64,000 nt of DNA from Sipunculus nudus. Lineage: Eukaryota; Annelida; Sipuncula; Golfingiida; Sipunculidae. The stretch is taken from NCBI GenBank assembly GCA_026874595.1, contig CM049318.1, forward strand, positions 50,622,750 to 50,686,749, given 5' to 3'. Below are positions 10,378-21,734 of the stretch, one piece after another (within the stretch, counting starts at the first letter, position 1; each line of letters opens with the position of its first letter). The position numbers and the translations under genes were made by a program. Below the pieces are notes generated by a model. The model saw only the letters and a program-made list of their open reading frames with translations, was not told the origin of the DNA and made no database searches.

Positions 10378-12185
10378 ATGATGGCAACAGATAACACTAG
10401 TCTTCTGGGGAGATTGTTACGTCAGAAGATGTCACTATTCAGCACACCGGAGAGAGATTTCGCTGATGAGCAGGAGCGTATGACAGCTACTGCTGAGACT
10501 TCAGGCGAACTTGAGATCCCCAACACATATTATGAAGAGATTAGAGAGACAGATGAGAATAGAGCTACCTTTGAACCTGCAATAACCAACATTCAGCCGA
10601 GATCTACGTGGAGAAATTCAACAGACCCCGATAAATCGACACTGCCTGATCCCCGCCAGCCCGATTTCTACAGAATGACAAGCACAGCAAACAAATGTCG
10701 ACCAGAGAAACAAACTGCCTTTGATCCGACCGTAAACTTGACAAGACCAATGAGTGATCCATCAGCGCCACCTATAATGTCAACAAACTACGATCATCTG
10801 ACACAGTCTGAACCCCGCCAGCCCGAATTCTACAGACTTACAAGTACAGCCAACAAATATCAACCGGAGCAGCAAAATGTCATTGACCCGACCGATAACA
10901 CAACAACCCAGATGAGACATCCACCAGCGCCACCTGTGTTGTCCACAGCTACAGAGAGTACAACACAGCCTGATCACTGCCGGCTGGACTACTTCAGGAT
11001 GATGAGTACAACCAACAAACCCCGATTGGGGAGACGGACTACTTTTGACATGGCAACCACCAACTCACCCCCTAGAACAACCTGGTCTGAGAGAAATCTA
11101 CAAACACCTCGACAGGGAATTCTGAGTCCTATTATCGATCGTCAACCAACTTTGCCGCCGACCCCATATCGCGCAGAGAGAAAGCAGCGAGATCCCGCTA
11201 CATTTGACGGCAAAGGCACGATGTGGACAGACTACAGAGTGCACTTTGAGACCATGGCCAGGATAAACGTGTGGGACGACGAAGAAAAGGCGATGCATTT
11301 AGCAGTTAGTTTGAGAGGCGATGCACAACGACTTCTAGGCGACATGGCTGCCGACGACTTATGGGACTACGATTGTTTAGTGGCTAAAATCGAGAGAAAG
11401 TTCTGCCCCGAGAGCAACAGGAGTCATATGAGTGCCAATTCATGGAGCGTCGAAGGGAGCTACACGAGTCACCTGCAGACTACGCACAAATTTTACAACG
11501 ATTTGCCAGCCGAGCCTATCCTACATTCGCCACAGAAAATAGAGAACGGCTGGTTATTAGCCAGTTCGTGAAGAACCTCAAACCAATGGATCTAAGGCGC
11601 CATGTTTGTTACAGTCGGCCAAATACAGTAGAACTGGCCACCTCCTTAGCGGAAGAATACGAACAAAATGAGGGATTAGCAACAAAAAGGCGGACTCCTA
11701 ACAAACCGAAGGAAACTGTTTACTCAGCACAGGCCGATAAGCCAAATCGAGAAAAAGACGGCAAGCATGAAGATGACGTAAAACAGTTAACGGAGGCTGT
11801 CAAAAATGTACAACAGACGCTGCAGAGGCTGCAACAAAACCAAATAGAAGTCAAGAACATACAACAGACACTACAGAGAATTCAACAAGACCAAGTGGAA
11901 GCTGCGAGGGGACAACGTTAAGATCACCGGAATGCCGAATGTTATGAATGTCACCAAAGAGGTCACTTTAGATCCGAGTGCCCACGAAGTATATCCGCAA
12001 CAATACTTCACATTACCAGAGCCAGCGGCAACCGGAAGTACAAGAGAGGACCCAGACATCAAACTAGAAGGGGCTGGTTCTGTGGCCAAAGACCAGACCC
12101 CCAACGTAGCTATGAGGCCAGATAAAATTTTATTGCCTCCTTCACACCAGACGCCCGAAAATTCCAGCCCATGATGGTTTGTTAG
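10378..12185 (+). pseudogene. gag: gag of the 9430 Gypsy element, broken by a frameshift and a stop
   Basis: Gag would form the virus-like particle. The first frame (10378-11571) has an N-terminal region with three imperfect 54-residue repeats (starting near residues 91, 145 and 199; motif RQP-FYR-TSTANK). A retrotransposon Gag core follows (PATFDGKGTMWTDYRVHFE, residues about 276-294; LRGDAQRLLGDMA). A one-base indel between about 11420 and 11445 moves the rest to another frame (11442-11921), which ends in a glutamine-rich, coiled-coil-like stretch with repeated QQTLQR. A TAA at 11919-11921 then precedes an in-frame CCHC zinc knuckle at 11940-11981. Pol follows in a different frame. Confidence 0.85.
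11940..11981 (+). pseudogene. Gag CCHC zinc knuckle, downstream of an in-frame stop
   Basis: The segment reads CYECHQRGHFRSEC, a perfect C-x2-C-x4-H-x4-C nucleocapsid motif that binds RNA. It is in the same frame as the second gag block but lies beyond the TAA at 11919-11921, so that stop is a mutation and not the true end of Gag. Confidence 0.8.
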
Positions 12186-14214
12186 TGTAGATGTTGCTGG
12201 AAAAATAGTAGAAATGTTAGTAGATACTGGATCTCAGCACACCATTTTATCCAGTAATATCTGGGATGAACTTGAAGAGAGGCCTCCCTTGAAAGCGACG
12301 CCGGTGCGACTATATGCAGCCAATGACCAAGAAGTACTAGTATCCGGGACTGCAGATTTGCACCTGGACTTTGGAGATAGGGTATACGGCCAATCATGCT
12401 TAGTGTGCCCTCTGCAAAACCTGGACGGAATACTTGGCTTAGATTTCATGGTAGAGAAGAAAGTTATGTTGAACCTGTTCGCCGGCCAGCTTATATTGAG
12501 AGAGCAAACGATCGGCCTGCATCACGCCACCCGTCACCACGCAGAATATCGTGTAACAGAGACTACATTTGCGAGACCGATGACTGAAGCCAGATGGTCC
12601 AGTCAGCGTGAAGGCATCCCCAGATCCACAACCTCACAGATCGAAAGAAGTTCAGAAACAGAGAATGAAGGTCAAGCAGTCGTAGATCCGGAGAAACACA
12701 AGATTGTTGAAACAGCAGCCTCACCCATTTGCCAGAATAAGAAGGGTACGAGCATCACAAACGCAACTGTAGAAATACCAGATCATTTAGCGACACTGTT
12801 TCAGAGAACTTTGCCCAATCTGTCCATGGAGCAACAAATAGAATTGAAGCGAATCTTAAAGGACTATCAAGATTCGTTCCTACATCCACAAGGACCACTG
12901 GGTAAAACTGCAAGGACGACCCATAAGATTGACACAGGGAACAGTAGACCTATCAAACTACCATCCCGGAGACTTCCTAGGGCGCAAAGAGAAATAGTGA
13001 CAAAAGAGATACAGAAGATGAGGGCCGGGGGCATCATCGAGCCAAGCAGTAGTCCATGGGCTTCCCCGGTCGTCTTAGTAAAGAAAAAAGATGATGATGT
13101 TCACTTCTGTGTGGACTACCAACGCCTAAATGACGTAACAAGGAAAGATGCTTACCTATTACCCCGAGTGGACGACAACCTGGAAGCTTTAGCCGGTGCT
13201 CAGTGGTTCTGTACGCTAGACTTAGCGAGCGGCTATTGGCAAGTTGCCATGAGCCAAGAAGACAAAGAGAAGACAGCGTTTGTCACTACGGATGGCTTGT
13301 ACCACTTCAATGTCATGCCATTCGGTTTAAGCAACGCCCCAGCCACCTTTTCCAGACTGATGGAACTTGTACTAAGAGGTTTGACATGGAAAAAGTGTTT
13401 AGTGTACCTGGATGATATAATTGTCTTCAGTCCAGATTTCAACACAACACTGCAAAATCTACAATGTGTATTCGACCGACTGAAAGACGCCCGCTTAGTA
13501 CTGAAACCAAAGAAGTGTGACCTCTTCCGGAAGGAAATTTTATTTCTGGGACACGTAGTGACCCAGAGAGGTGTGCAGTGCGACCCAGAGAAAATCGAAG
13601 CAGTCCAAGCCTGGACGCAACCCGCAAACGTCAGACAGCTCCGAAGCTTTCTCGGATTAGCATCCTACTATAGAAAGTTCATTCCGGATTTCGCCACCAT
13701 CGCCACACCATTGAATCGACTGCTACAGAAGGATGTTACATATTGCTGGACACAAGCCTGCGTCGAAGCATTTCAGAGGCTAAAGGGAAAATTAAACTCC
13801 TCGCCTGTCCTCGCATACCCTACTGATAACAATCAATTTGTCCTGGATACAGACGCCAGTGGAGATGGAATCAGTGGAATTCTATCCCCAAAAGAAGAAG
13901 GACAGGAGAAAGTTATTGCTTACTTTAGCAAGGCCCTCTCGAGGACGCGAAGACGTTACTGCACCATCCACCGAGAACTTTTAGCTCTAGTCGCCTCCGC
14001 TTAGCATTTCAGGCATTATCTTTATGGTCAATCGTTTTTGGTGAGAACTGATCATTATAGTCTGAAATGGCTGATGAATTTTAAGAATCCGGAAGGGATG
14101 ATTGGCCTTTGGATAGCTTGACTGGCAGAATATGACTTCACAGTCGAACACCGGAAAGGAACCGCACATAAGAACGCGGACGCGCTGTCTAGACAACCTT
14201 GTGTGAGAACATGA
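12175..14214 (+). pseudogene. pol: pol, protease-RT-RNase H, of the 9430 Gypsy element
   Basis: The open frame starts after a stop at 12172-12174 and the long ORF runs 12214-14004. The protease active site is VDTGSQHTIL (about 12220) with a later ILGLDF. RT has the conserved SPWASPVVLVKKK and VDYQRLN blocks and the catalytic YLDD (about 13404-13415). RNase H begins with LDTDASGDGISG (about 13840) and continues after in-frame stops TAG 14002-14004, TGA 14119-14121 (the latter looks like CGA to TGA) and TGA 14212-14214, up to the ADALSRQ end. The region 14215-14631, which joins RNase H to integrase, is frameshifted. Confidence 0.9.
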
Positions 14215-14631
14215 GGATATCCACAGTGCCCTGATCACCAAGAACAAATTCTTTAGGAAAGGGTTCATACGATAAGCACTGAGAAACCCAGAGGTGATAG
14301 AAGTAACCAAACACATCTTTATCCTGTCCGAGCCCGGAAAGACACTGCAGCTAGATTAGGGCGAAAGGGAGATTGAACAGATGACCTGCAGGGCAACTGG
14401 TTGGGGAGATGGACTAACGAGGAGCTATACAAGTTCCAACAAAAAGACCTAAGCATTAGGACAGTATTATCGTGGCTGACCGAATCTACAGAACGGCCGC
14501 CCTGGGGAACCGTGAGTTGAGAGGGTACCGAAATGAAAGCACTTTGGCTTCAGTGGCACACACTGAAGTGTCGAGATTGACTACTCTACAGAGTGTTACC
14601 CATCAGAACCAACTAATCTGTTTATCAGCTC

Positions 14632-16011
14632 GTGGCACCAGTGCAGCTTAGAGAATGGATAATGCGTCAACTGCATGGAACCAGACTTGGAGGCCACCTT
14701 GGGAGCAAGAAAACTCTCGAAAAGATTCATCAGAGATGTTACTGGCCTGGACAACGCTCAGAAATTGCACAGTGGTGTCGGAAATGTAAACGGTGTGCAA
14801 CCCGAAAGACTGGACCCGGACCTGGGAAGGCAAAACTTCAACAAAGACCTATAGGAGTGCCTCTAGAGAAGATCGCAATCTTAGGGCCGCTTCCAGAGAC
14901 GTCAAGTGGAAATCGCTACATCTTAGTCCTGGCAGACTACTTTACCAAATGGACAGAGGCGTATGGACTCAAAGATCACACAGCCCAGACTGTAGCTGAT
15001 GTCATCATGACCCAATTTATTTGTAGGTATGGTGTACCCCTACAGCTATACTCCGACCAAGGCACTGAATTCGAATCGGACCTGTTCCAACGACTAATGG
15101 AGCTATTGGAGGTGGACAAGACGCGTACCACCCCTTATCGACCTCAATCGGATGGCCTCGTGGAGTGCTTCAACAGAACCATCCAGCAGATGTTACCATT
15201 GTTTGTAAACGACAACCGAGATGACTGGGAAGACCATCTGCCGTACTTAATGATGGCATACAGGGCATCTGTACAGGAAAGTACAAACTGCACACCAAAC
15301 TTGTTATTCCTTGGACGTGAAGCCAGTCTACCTATAGACCTGATGATGGGCCTCCCTGAACAAGTAGATGAACCCTCGTGTCCCATTGAATATGTTCAGT
15401 GGGTCAAAGAAGCGACTCGACAGTCACATGAATTTGCAAGGAACCACCTAAAACAAAGTATGAAAAGACAGAAGAGAGAGTACAACCGAAAAGCTAAACC
15501 AAGGAAATACAAAACTGGCCAATGGGTTTGGCGATGGTATCCGCCTGAAGCTAGGAAGAAATTGGGATGTGGTTGGACTGGGCCTTACCTTGTGGTGGAC
15601 AAGCTAAATGATCTATTATACAGGGTCCAGAAGTGTCCTGATGCTCAACAAATTGTGGTGCACGTAGACCATTTGATAGTGTGTGAATCGTCGGATACCT
15701 CAGCCAACTGGCTCGACACTTCCGACAGCGATATAGAAAGCAATAAAGAAGAAACCGACTCCGATGAGGAAGGCATTACTGAAGAACCACAAGTCTACAC
15801 CGATTCATCTGCAGACAAGACAGAAAAAATAGAGACTGCAGGGGGTACACAGGAACCACAGGAGGGAGAACCGAATCGAAGCGGAGAGAGCGGGCAGGAC
15901 ATGAGAGTTGCACCCAGTCAGGGAGATGGAAGCTGTGATCTTGTTGTCCCTGTTCCCTTCCATCGAAGAAGTCGGAGAACACGTAAAGCACCAAATAGAC
16001 TAGATCTGTAA
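14632..16011 (+). pseudogene. Integrase of the 9430 Gypsy element, first catalytic Asp replaced
   Basis: The 459-residue frame has the HHCC zinc domain (HGTRLGGHLG...CRKCKRC, residues about 15-56), the DDE core and a GPY-like C-terminal domain (WTGPYLVV, LLYRVQ). It ends in an acidic, Ser/Glu-rich tail. The second Asp (YSDQGTEF, near residue 142) and the Glu (DGLVECFNRT) are present. The first catalytic Asp, usually in a DILGPLP motif, is Ala (residue 82, codon at 14875). It therefore could not join DNA strands as read. The stop TAA at 16009-16011 overlaps the ATG of the next ORF (TAATG). Confidence 0.9.
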
Positions 16012-17056
16012 TGAACAACAAGTATGAATGTCATCATGTAAATAGTTGTAGCATGCAACTTATCAAACATCTGTTTTATTCTCAGTGTAGTGGATCCAAC
16101 AACGGCATGGTAGAGTCCGATGTTCCCTGCATCCTAGAAGACTTCTGTCTACCAGAGTTCGAAGAGAGCCTTGCGGATCATCGGCTAACAACAAGCAAAG
16201 ATCTGCTCTTCCCACGCCCCACTGACAGCGAACGTCCGGCCTTGGGAACAAGAGATTCCGAACCGGAGACGGTGACGACATCAGTGGCAACAGGCAGTAG
16301 ATCCGCCAAGTAAGTGACATGGGAAGGTGGACCCATGAGTTGTCCAGTCGATTCCTGCCAGCAGCCGAGGTGCTTCGATGTCAGAATGCTTGTGAGGCAC
16401 TGGGGAGAAGTACACCTTCCAATGTGCTACTTCTCTTCCTGCAAGCTGTGCGGCAGGATGTTCAAGCGAAGGCCGACCTTAGAAAGCACCTCACCAGTGG
16501 ACTTCACCGCCTTACCTTTGAAGATGCGGATCGGGCAGCAAGAGAGGCAGTAAAGGAGCTAAAGGACAATGTCAAATTTGTCGACCCAGTACCCTACTTA
16601 CTCCATCCAGATATGCTGGTCAGGATGACCATCCACCAGCATGAACAGCAGATTGAGTTGATAAGACAACAATCACATGGTCAACCTAAGAAGAAACCTG
16701 AGAAAGAGGCACGGTCAGCAAAACGAACCAAACTGGAGACCGGTTTGACCACTATGCAGGAAAGCGAAGACGCCTTTCCTTGGAGAGAGCATCCATCAGA
16801 GAGGGCCAAGGAAAGGTTCCAGCTACCGTATCCCCTCCCGACGGAGCAGACGGCGCTGGAAGAACTCATGTAGGAAGTGGATGGCCAGATTAACAGATAC
16901 AAGGAGGGGCTGGACGCCTGGCTGAGAGTGAGAGAACATACCCGAGGAAGGCTCGAGAAACTCCAAAGAGAGGAGATAAAACGACTATTGAAAAAACAAA
17001 AGCAGTTTGATGATGTTAAGAAAGTCCTCAACGACTGCCTGACAAAGAATGATTGA
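16011..17056 (+). pseudogene. Third ORF after pol: two C2H2 zinc fingers and a coiled coil
   Basis: A reading frame starts at the ATG overlapping the pol stop. It has an acidic, low-complexity N-terminus (to 16313, where a TAA interrupts), then two C2H2 zinc fingers. Finger 1 is at 16341-16415 (C-x4-C-x12-H-x4-H). Finger 2 is at 16440-16507 (C-x2-C-x3-F-x5-L-x2-H-x5-H) and is cut by a one-base frame change near 16470. A charged helical, coiled-coil-like region follows (residues like KKQKQFDDVKKVL) to the TGA at 17054-17056, with one more TAG at 16871-16873. It lies where env would be, but has no signal peptide or membrane segment. I do not recognise a family; DNA or RNA binding is inferred from the fingers. 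Confidence 0.6.
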
Positions 17057-19006
17057 GAAAACTACTGAGGGAAAGGAAAGGATCAAATTTGAGATTCCAC
17101 TACAGCTGTCCCACCCAGGATAAAATGGAAGTACTAAACAAGGGACCCATGGGTCACGGCGCTCAGCTGATTGTGATTGTACTATAAATGTTTCTCCACT
17201 GTGATACTATATCGAGTCGATAAAGCTTATGAATATCATGGACATGTTGGGCCATTATAAAGGAATGTAATGTAATATGTGAGTAAATGATAAATGAAAT
17301 TACCTGACTGATGGATTAATAGAGTCAAATATAGTGGTTTATTTTTTATTTATTTAGGAGGGGTTGAAAATTGTGATATATTTGAGCAAATATGAATGCA
17401 ATGACAGCAGTAATAAGCAGTAGTAGAATGACGATAAGGCTATTTGTTGAAGGATCTAAAGTGTATGGTAGTCTGCAAGCTTTCAATTTGACAGATATGA
17501 TGTTATGATTAACTATGCTGATGAAGTGATTTATGAATTTGTGACTGTATGACACAATATCTCTTTAGTCTTGACAAGGTACATTATTGTGATGCCCACT
17601 ATGTCTACATATTACACAATATTGACATAATTTCTGGCATGTACATAGGTACCTATGGATGTATAGTTAAACAAAATATTAAAGTATGAATATATCTGAT
17701 TCATCTTGTTCTTGCTTACTGAGGCTGACCTCGGGATGGGGTTCGGAGAAGGGAAAAGTGAGAGCAGCACGAAGGTGGATGTAGAAATATTCTATTGTAA
17801 TGTTTTTCATTTATATAAGAATATAAAAAGCTAAGAGGAAAGGGGCCCTCCTACTTAGTTATAGTAAGGTTCTAAATATATGATTGCAAACTAATACTCT
17901 GACAAGACTGTCATGAAGAAAAACAGTAAGATTTTGAGATACTGTGATGCATATGAAAATTTACAGATGGACAGGCAAGTGGACAGAATGGACTAATACC
18001 TTTATTTCACTTTCAAGGGAATAATGCATTTAAGTTTATATATAATCCTATTTTTGTTTAAGCATATCCACTTTTTCCATTAAGAAGTTTTTATCTGAAT
18101 CATTTTTTATTTACAGGTTTTATAAATTTTTAATAAAAAACCTGAAAATATAAGTTAAAATATTAGAATTGTTGCAAAAGTTGCAATCATTATATATACA
18201 GAGTAAAAAACTGAAACTATAAGTAAAAATATTAGAATTGTTGCAAAAGTTGCAATCATCATATATCCAGAGTGTAGCTCATATTGGGTCATATTATGCA
18301 TACACATATATTTTATTATTTTTAAATCATAAATGTTTAAACTGAATTTAAAAGAAAATAATGCCACAACATGGCATCTACAAGAATATTCCTTGAATCA
18401 CTATTAAAAAGTTTTGCACATTGGAGTTTTCAGTACATGCTTAATTTTATTCACCAAAATAAAATAAAAGTAAATTTGATAAAATAAAACATCTTTTCAA
18501 ATAAAGTATACACACTGTTGGTTGAATGAGGGACAAACAATATCATTGTGCTAATTACTATCCCAGTTTTAATTTATTATTGGAATTAATAGTCAATTTC
18601 ACACCTGGTGAAGTTTTTACTCTTCTGAAGTAAGGAATTACTTATCTGATGAACATCCACACTTTCATAACAATACACCCCCTTGTGGACACAATTAAAT
18701 GTACACTTTAATCATTGTAACCCTGGTGTTACAATACAAAATCTAAAATGTAGCATAGCCTAGAATAAATATGAATCAAATACAAAAAATAATAACATTC
18801 ATCTAGTTTATGCACCATCTGGGGGGGGGGGGGTGCAGGGCAGAGGGGAAGCCTGCTGGTAGTGGCCAGGCTGACCCAAGGCAAGCTGCCTGGGGTGGGT
18901 TACATAATGCAAGTGAAGGCTGTACTACTAGGTGGGCTAGATGTAAACAACACTTGACCTGGTGTATGAAAACATGAATAAAAGCTATTCTTTCCAATCA
19001 ATTTCT

Positions 19007-20215
19007 TTGAAATTTCAGATTTTAAAAGATTAAATCCTTATGTATATATGCTGTGAAAATTAAATCAACAGTGCCAAAGTTGGACAAAATTTAAGGTATT
19101 GATTTTTTTATTTATGCTAATAACTTGAAAAAATTGCAAAATTCAGATCTAATTTTGGGTAAACAATTGAATCTTGTTTAAATAAAGTTATATTCCTGAA
19201 AAAAAAGTCTCTAGGTTCAGCAATTCTCATGTTAGGTGAGTAAATATATTTCCTGATTTTTTAAAAAATTGCATTATGTTTTGGCCCATAACTTCAAAAT
19301 AAAACCCAATACTGACCTAATTTTTGGTAAGTTCATAGAAAATGTATGAAAGAATGTGAATACTAAATACGATCAAAAACAGATCAGTGGTTTTGATATT
19401 AGGCAGCCTTGAAGTGTAACAATGGCTTTTTTTATGGAAAACAGAGTTTTTTTCCTTAATATCTCGAAGGAACAAAGTCCTGATGACCCAATTTTTCGGT
19501 ATGGTAGGAGATTTTGGGGACATCTAAAATTATGCCAACAGCCTGGGGAGCATAGAGATGTGCAATGAATACCCTACAGTCATCAAAGTGGACTGCTCGA
19601 CAATGTAAGGGAATACAACAAGAGCCTCCAAAAAAATTCAATAACTAGCCTAATTTTGCAGCTTTTATTTTCAAATTTCAGATTTTAACAGATTAAATCT
19701 TTATGTATACATGCTGTGAAAATTAAATCCACAGTACTTACAGGAAAAAAACGTGCCGTGGCCAAAGTTGGGCAAAATTTAAGGTACAAATTTTATATTT
19801 TTGCCAATATTTAAAAAAATTCAGATTCTGATCTAATTTTTGGTATACAATTAAATTTTGATTAATTAAAGTTGTATAACTGGAAAAAAGTCCCTACCTT
19901 TAACACTTTTGGTCTTAAGTGACCAAATATCTTCCTGATTTTTTTACAAAGTCCATTATGTTTGGGCCTATAACTTTTTAAAATTATATTATACTGACTT
20001 AATATCTGGCATGTACATAGGAACTATATAGAGGAATATTTATGGTAAATATGAAGAAAACCAGATGAGTGGTTTTGATATTAGGCAGTCCTGAGGTGTG
20101 AAAATAGATTTCTAATAAAAAATTGAGGTTTTTCCTTAATATCTCGAAGGAACGAAGTCCTATTGACCCAATTTTCGGCATGGTAGGAGATTTTGGGGAC
20201 ATCTAACTGTATGCC
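19007..20215. repeat. Two direct copies of a 540-bp repeat
   Basis: The copies run about 19007-19540 and 19675-20215. Both go from a CAGATTTTAA-AGATTAAATC start to TAATATCTCGAAGGAAC and end at GGTAGGAGATTTTGGGGACATCTAA. They are separated by about 135 bp that is not repeated. The second copy is followed by a GGAC-rich microsatellite and the sequence AGCTCAGATGA...CAGCTGAGCTAAAA, a tail style common in dispersed mollusc repeats. Confidence 0.7.
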
Positions 20216-20261
20216 GAATTTCAGATTCGTAGGTCCAACAGTGTCGAAACGTGCCAGTCTT

Positions 20262-20305
20262 ACGGACGGACAGACGGACGGACAGACAGACGGACGGACG
20301 GCGGA
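20262..20305. repeat. GGAC/GGACA microsatellite
   Basis: Runs of GGACGGACAGAC occur directly after the second 540-bp repeat copy. It looks like the tail of a dispersed repeat. Confidence 0.8.
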
Positions 20306-20371
20306 CAATGGACCACGACTATAGCTCAGATGACTTATAGTCAGCTGAGCTAAAAGAGGATCATGCGAAAT

Positions 20372-20640
20372 ATTCAAACAGGATTTACCAGTGTGTTCTT
20401 ACGGATATACAAAACAGGATTTACCAGTGTGTTCTTACAGATATACCAAACGGGATTTACCAGTGTGTTCTTACGGATATATCAAACAGGATTTACCAGT
20501 GTGTTCTTACTGATATACCAAACGGGATTTACCAGTGTGTTCTTACGGATATCCCAAACGGGATTTACCAGTGTGTTCCTACGGATATACCAAACGGGAT
20601 TAACCAGTGTGTTCTTACGGATATAACAAACATGTCTAAC
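20372..20640 (+). repeat. 36-bp tandem repeat, about 7.5 copies
   Basis: The unit GGATTTACCAGTGTGTTC plus TTACGGATATACCAAACG is repeated head to tail with few changes. Because 36 is a multiple of three, the array is open on the + strand and would encode a 12-residue repeat (TGFTSVFLRIYQ), but there is no other sign of coding. Decayed further units extend to about 20700. There are no spacers between units. Confidence 0.85.
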
Positions 20641-20989
20641 TAATGTGTTCTTAAAGGATATACCAACCAGGATTATATACCAGTGTGTATATTAACAGGA
20701 TTGTATGTGTGTTTTAATTATATGTGCGTTGGGGTTATCAAAGTTTATAAATACCTGGATTACCCTAAACATTTAGTGCCTGATGACTCAAAATTGTGCT
20801 GAAAAGCACTTATGGTGAACATTCCAAACGAACGATATACCGTCCTTGGACATATATTTTACATGGACTTATTTTCCTTTTTCACAGCGCGTCATTTAAT
20901 GTTTAGTACATATGCCATGATAACTTTATTGATCTTTCATTTCAGGGGAGGCTGAGGATGAGTTAATTTTCGCTCCGCTACAATTATTT

Positions 20990-21003
20990 AAGGGGGAGCA
21001 AAA
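20990..21003 (+). other. Polypurine tract of the 9430 Gypsy element
   Basis: AAGGGGGAGCAAAA lies directly against the 3' LTR and would prime plus-strand DNA synthesis. It proves that the LTR at 21004 is a 3' LTR and not a solo one. Confidence 0.8.
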
Positions 21004-21734
21004 TGTAGTGAATGCCCTTTGGTAAGCGAGAGCTGCCAGCGCTCAGTGTCTTGCAGGTGCGCGACGCTGGGATACGCTGCAAGATGCCGTTACATAACCA
21101 CTGGGAGCAAGCACTAGCTCGGTCCGTTTGACCGGCCAGTTTCCGCGGTGCGGAACTCGGCCTGTGCAAGTTTCGCAGGGCCGAGGGGCACACGGGGGTC
21201 ACGTGTCTGGTAGGGTATATAAGGGGGCCGCTCTCAAGCATCGGGAGTTCGCTCGCATTTTACTCTCTGGCTACATCAGATCTTGGTCGCTTCATCACTA
21301 GACTACAGTTCGCTGCGGCTCAGTTCTTGGAATTATTTTGTTAGATGGGATACTCGGATTATTTACTGATAATTGGAGTACGATTAGAGGATTTACATTC
21401 ACTGGGTTGTTAGCTTTGGGCAAGCGGAGTTACCACATCAGCACCTCAGCCTCGCCTGATTTGTCACGGACGACGCCAGCATCACTCAATGCCTGCACGA
21501 TTGTTATTCACTGTAAATGTATTCTGGTACTTGTTTATTTCGTATTAAATTATTATCTTATACTGCTGCCTTTTATTTTACTGTATGGATGTGAAGCGGC
21601 ATGCGACTTAGAGTGTCAACTGCCAGTAACTAATAGCCCGGGCCGCATTATTAACTCGAACCCACTTAGATATCCCCCTCCCCTCCTAACTGTTACAGAT
21701 ATTGGCGCTCCATTGTGGGGCCCCTACTGTTACA
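21004..21734 (+). repeat. 3' LTR of the 9430 Gypsy element
   Basis: It matches the 5' LTR over its full length, with the same TATA box (21216-21222). The poly(A) signal has changed from AATAAA to ATTAAA. The old PBS-like sequence at 21690-21724 is also present. It ends CTGTTACA, followed at once by the recombinase frame of YR copy A. Confidence 0.9.

Larger units (their letters stand above)
17057..20989. other. 3.9-kb non-coding 3' region of the 9430 Gypsy element
   Basis: The region is AT-rich with no supported gene. It holds a 70-bp direct duplication at about 18140-18260 (TTAGAATTGTTGCAAAAGTTGC twice), a G-run at about 18821-18833, two 540-bp direct repeats at about 19007-20215, a GGAC/GGACA microsatellite at about 20262-20305 and a 36-bp tandem repeat at about 20372-20640. 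Parts may be secondary insertions into the element. None has a clear target duplication. Confidence 0.55.
9430..21734 (+). mobile_element. 12.3-kb Ty3/Gypsy retrotransposon, inserted in the YR recombinase gene
   Basis: The element has LTRs of 729 bp (9430-10158) and 731 bp (21004-21734), a PBS at 10165, gag, pol, a third ORF and a polypurine tract at about 20990. The target duplication is 4 bp with one mismatch (CTAC at 9426-9429, CTAT at 21735-21738). The recombinase frame of the host element continues across it. By hand the two LTRs differ by about 21 substitutions and 2 single-base indels (about 97% identity). The unusual length comes from a third ORF and nearly 4 kb of non-coding DNA between that ORF and the 3' LTR. 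Confidence 0.9.

Noticed and set aside
12234-12449. Minus-strand ORFs opposite the pol and LTR regions (also 13233-13445, 9344-9667, 20984-21241)
   Set aside because: They are shadows of the + strand coding or LTR sequence, without domain motifs.
16305-16316. Splice donor (CAA|GTAAGTG) at the ORF3 stop
   Set aside because: It matches the donor consensus and would remove the TAA, but no acceptor in phase was found and the zinc-finger frame continues directly after it, so a stop mutation is simpler.
16011-17056. env gene in the 9430 element
   Set aside because: No signal peptide, membrane segment, furin site or fusion-peptide-like stretch; two C2H2 fingers and a coiled coil are seen instead.
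20372-20640. CRISPR-like array of 36-bp repeats
   Set aside because: Units follow each other without spacers and the context is a eukaryotic retrotransposon; it is a simple tandem repeat.
21004-21734. Solo LTR
   Set aside because: A polypurine tract abuts it, a matching 5' LTR with PBS and gag lies at 9430, and the host recombinase frame connects both outer flanks.
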